DNA from: Candidatus Soleaferrea massiliensis AP7
GTDB lineage: Bacteria; Bacillota; Clostridia; Oscillospirales; Ruminococcaceae
Direction: 5' to 3'
DNA: 64,000 nt
Assembly (NCBI RefSeq): GCF_000820765.1
Contig: NZ_CCYH01000012.1
Location: forward strand, 1-64,000
Shown piece after piece: positions 62,503-64,000 of this stretch. Within the stretch, counting starts at the first letter, position 1; every line of letters starts with the position of its first letter. The position numbers and the translations under genes were made by a program. The notes below the pieces were generated by a model, which worked only from the letters and a program-made list of their open reading frames with translations, searched no databases and had not been told where the DNA came from.

Positions 62503-63311
62503 AACAGCATCCCCTCCGTTCTCTCATCGTCGAACTGGTTGACGATGCTCATAAACAATAAAATCAGCACCATCAGCACCAGGGAGATGGCCGCGCCGAG
62601 GTTCGGATTGTACGCGTTGCCCAAAAACTGCAGGTCGATCAGGTCGCCGATCAGCAGGTTCGAGCCGCCGCCGAGCATCCGCGAGATGATGAAGGTGCTG
62701 ATGGCCGGCACAAACACCATCGTGATGCCGGTTGTGATGCCCGGCATGCTCATCGGGATGACCACCTTCGCGAACACCTTCCGCGACGGCGCGCCGAGGT
62801 CCTGCGCGGCCTCAATCAGGCTGTTGTCGATCTTGGTAAGGATCGAGTAGAGCGGCAGGATCATGAACGGCAGGTAGTTGTACACCATGCCCAGCACGAC
62901 CGCGCCCTCGGTGTTGATCAGGTTGAACGGACCTAGCCCGAACAGGCCGAAGAACCGGTTGATGAGTCCATTGTTTTCGAGCAGTGTCATCCACGCATAG
63001 GTGCGCAGCAGAAAGTTGATCCACATCGGCAGCATGACCAGCATGATGAAGGTGCGCTGCCGGTTCACATGCATCCGCGACAGGATGTAGGAAAGCGGGT
63101 AGGCGATCAGCAGGCAGATAGCCGTGGCGATCAGCGCCAGCCAGATCGAGCGCAGCAGCACCGAAATGTACTGGCCGGCGTTCGTCAGGTTGTCCAGTGT
63201 GAACTGGCCTTCCGGCGTCGTGAACGCGAAGAACACGACAAGGCCGAGCGGCACAATCGTGAAGACCAGCATCCAGATCAGGTAGGGCAGGGAGATCATC
63301 TTGGATTTCAT
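62499..63311 (-). CDS. potB: polyamine ABC transporter permease PotB
   Basis: 270-residue permease with six helices and EAAQDLGAPSRKVFAKVVIP. ATG at 63311 is chosen over upstream codons because GGAGGAGG precedes it. Follows potA by 1 base and overlaps potC. Confidence 0.92.
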   Translation of the reverse strand: MKSKMISLPYLIWMLVFTIVPLGLVVFFAFTTPEGQFTLDNLTNAGQYISVLLRSIWLALIATAICLLIAYPLSYILSRMHVNRQRTFIMLVMLPMWINFLLRTYAWMTLLENNGLINRFFGLFGLGPFNLINTEGAVVLGMVYNYLPFMILPLYSILTKIDNSLIEAAQDLGAPSRKVFAKVVIPMSMPGITTGITMVFVPAISTFIISRMLGGGSNLLIGDLIDLQFLGNAYNPNLGAAISLVLMVLILLFMSIVNQFDDERTEGMLL

Positions 63312-63312
63312 A

Positions 63313-64000
63313 TCATTCCTCCTCCATCCTGTGCATGATGTGGATGTCGAACGGCTTGACATGCATGCCGACAATCGCGCCCGGCTCCTCGCACAGCGTG
63401 GAATGCACGGTCCACTTGTAGCCGCAGGCGTCGATGATCATCTCGTAGTGCACGCCCTTGAAGATGACCGATTCCACAACGCCCGAGATGTCGCCCTCCT
63501 GTGGCGGCAGCAGCCGGATATCCTCCGGCCGGATGACCACGTCGACCAGCTGCATCTTACCGAAGCCCTTGTCGACGCATTCGAACTTCTGACCGGCGAA
63601 CTCGACGAGGAAATCCTCGTGCATGATGCCGTCGATGATGTTGCTTTCGCCGATGAAATCGGCGACAAACGCGTTGGTCGGCTCGTTGTAGATGTCCTGC
63701 GGCGTGCCGATCTGCTGGATGTTGCCGTCCTTCATGACCACGACGGTGTCCGACATGGTGAGCGCCTCCTCCTGGTCGTGCGTGACGTAGATGAAGGTGA
63801 TCTCCATGCTCTGCTGAATGCGCTTGAGCTCCACCTGCATCCCTTTGCGCAGCTTGAGGTCCAAAGCGCCGAGCGGCTCGTCCAGCAGCAGCACCTTCGG
63901 ATGGTTGACCAGCGCGCGGGCGATCGCGACGCGCTGCTGCTGCCCGCCGGACAGATGTCCCACGTTCCGCTTTTCATATCCATTCAGGCCCACAAGTGCG
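63313..64000 (-). CDS. potA: polyamine ABC transporter ATPase PotA (partial)
   Basis: C-terminal part only; the gene continues beyond the right edge, so Walker A is not seen. Visible: signature [16 protein letters not shown], Walker [13 protein letters not shown], the H-loop [11 protein letters not shown], and the C-terminal TOBE-type domain ([20 protein letters not shown]). With PotB, PotC and PotD it forms a spermidine/putrescine importer. First visible gene of the operon. Confidence 0.92.
   Translation of the reverse strand, partial: ALVGLNGYEKRNVGHLSGGQQQRVAIARALVNHPKVLLLDEPLGALDLKLRKGMQVELKRIQQSMEITFIYVTHDQEEALTMSDTVVVMKDGNIQQIGTPQDIYNEPTNAFVADFIGESNIIDGIMHEDFLVEFAGQKFECVDKGFGKMQLVDVVIRPEDIRLLPPQEGDISGVVESVIFKGVHYEMIIDACGYKWTVHSTLCEEPGAIVGMHVKPFDIHIMHRMEEE

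Overview
This 64 kb window looks like chromosome from a spore-forming, fairly GC-rich clostridium, probably of the Oscillospiraceae/Ruminococcaceae type. The evidence is a GC-rich coding bias, strong AGGAGG-type ribosome binding sites with several TTG/GTG starts, spoVT, a SipW/TasA-type surface protein, an archaeal-type split glutamate synthase, GSIII (GlnN), an Amt-PII fusion and PadR/DUF1700 genes. I saw no rRNA, tRNA, CRISPR array, transposase or integrase.

Layout. 0-2.1 kb: a TasA-like secreted protein with a beta-helix-type body. 2.5-12.5 kb: a compact phage-derived cluster on the + strand with small and large terminase, portal, protease, decoration protein, capsid, two connectors, a two-domain tail-completion/tube-like protein and Mu-like hub and spike genes. 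It has no recognisable sheath, separate tube, tape measure, wedge, fibre, lysis, integrase or repressor gene. 12.9-15.5 kb: a CadC-type metal sensor with its palindromic operator, a small HMA protein and a P1B-type ATPase. 16-20.5 kb: an OpuC-type osmoprotectant transporter operon and an upstream BusR-like regulator. 21-24.6 kb: pyrG and an orphan kinase-like protein. 24.9-30 kb: gap, a PHP phosphatase and nadBC.

30-42.4 kb: a flavoprotein followed by a nitrogen-assimilation island holding an ANTAR regulator, GSI, four-gene glutamate synthase, ammonia-dependent asparagine synthetase, GSIII and Amt-PII. Three leaders in this island (gltS operon, asnA-glnN, amt) share one design: a C-AAMGGC-G hexaloop hairpin that excludes an intrinsic terminator. 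The ANTAR protein encoded in the island is the natural candidate to bind them, giving a local RNA-antitermination circuit.

42.4-64 kb: dispersed palindromic repeats, pnp, rpsO, spoVT, a biotin transporter bioY with a BirA operator, two lipoproteins, a TetM-like GTPase, an amidohydrolase, a tandem-repeat tract, secA, a small XRE protein, a PadR/DUF1700/DUF4097-like operon and a polyamine transporter operon whose ATPase gene runs off the window.

The observations I rate highest are the tail-poor head-plus-spike phage cluster, the three single-hexaloop leaders with a non-phosphorylatable ANTAR regulator, and a family of intergenic repeats whose long palindromes differ by compensatory changes.
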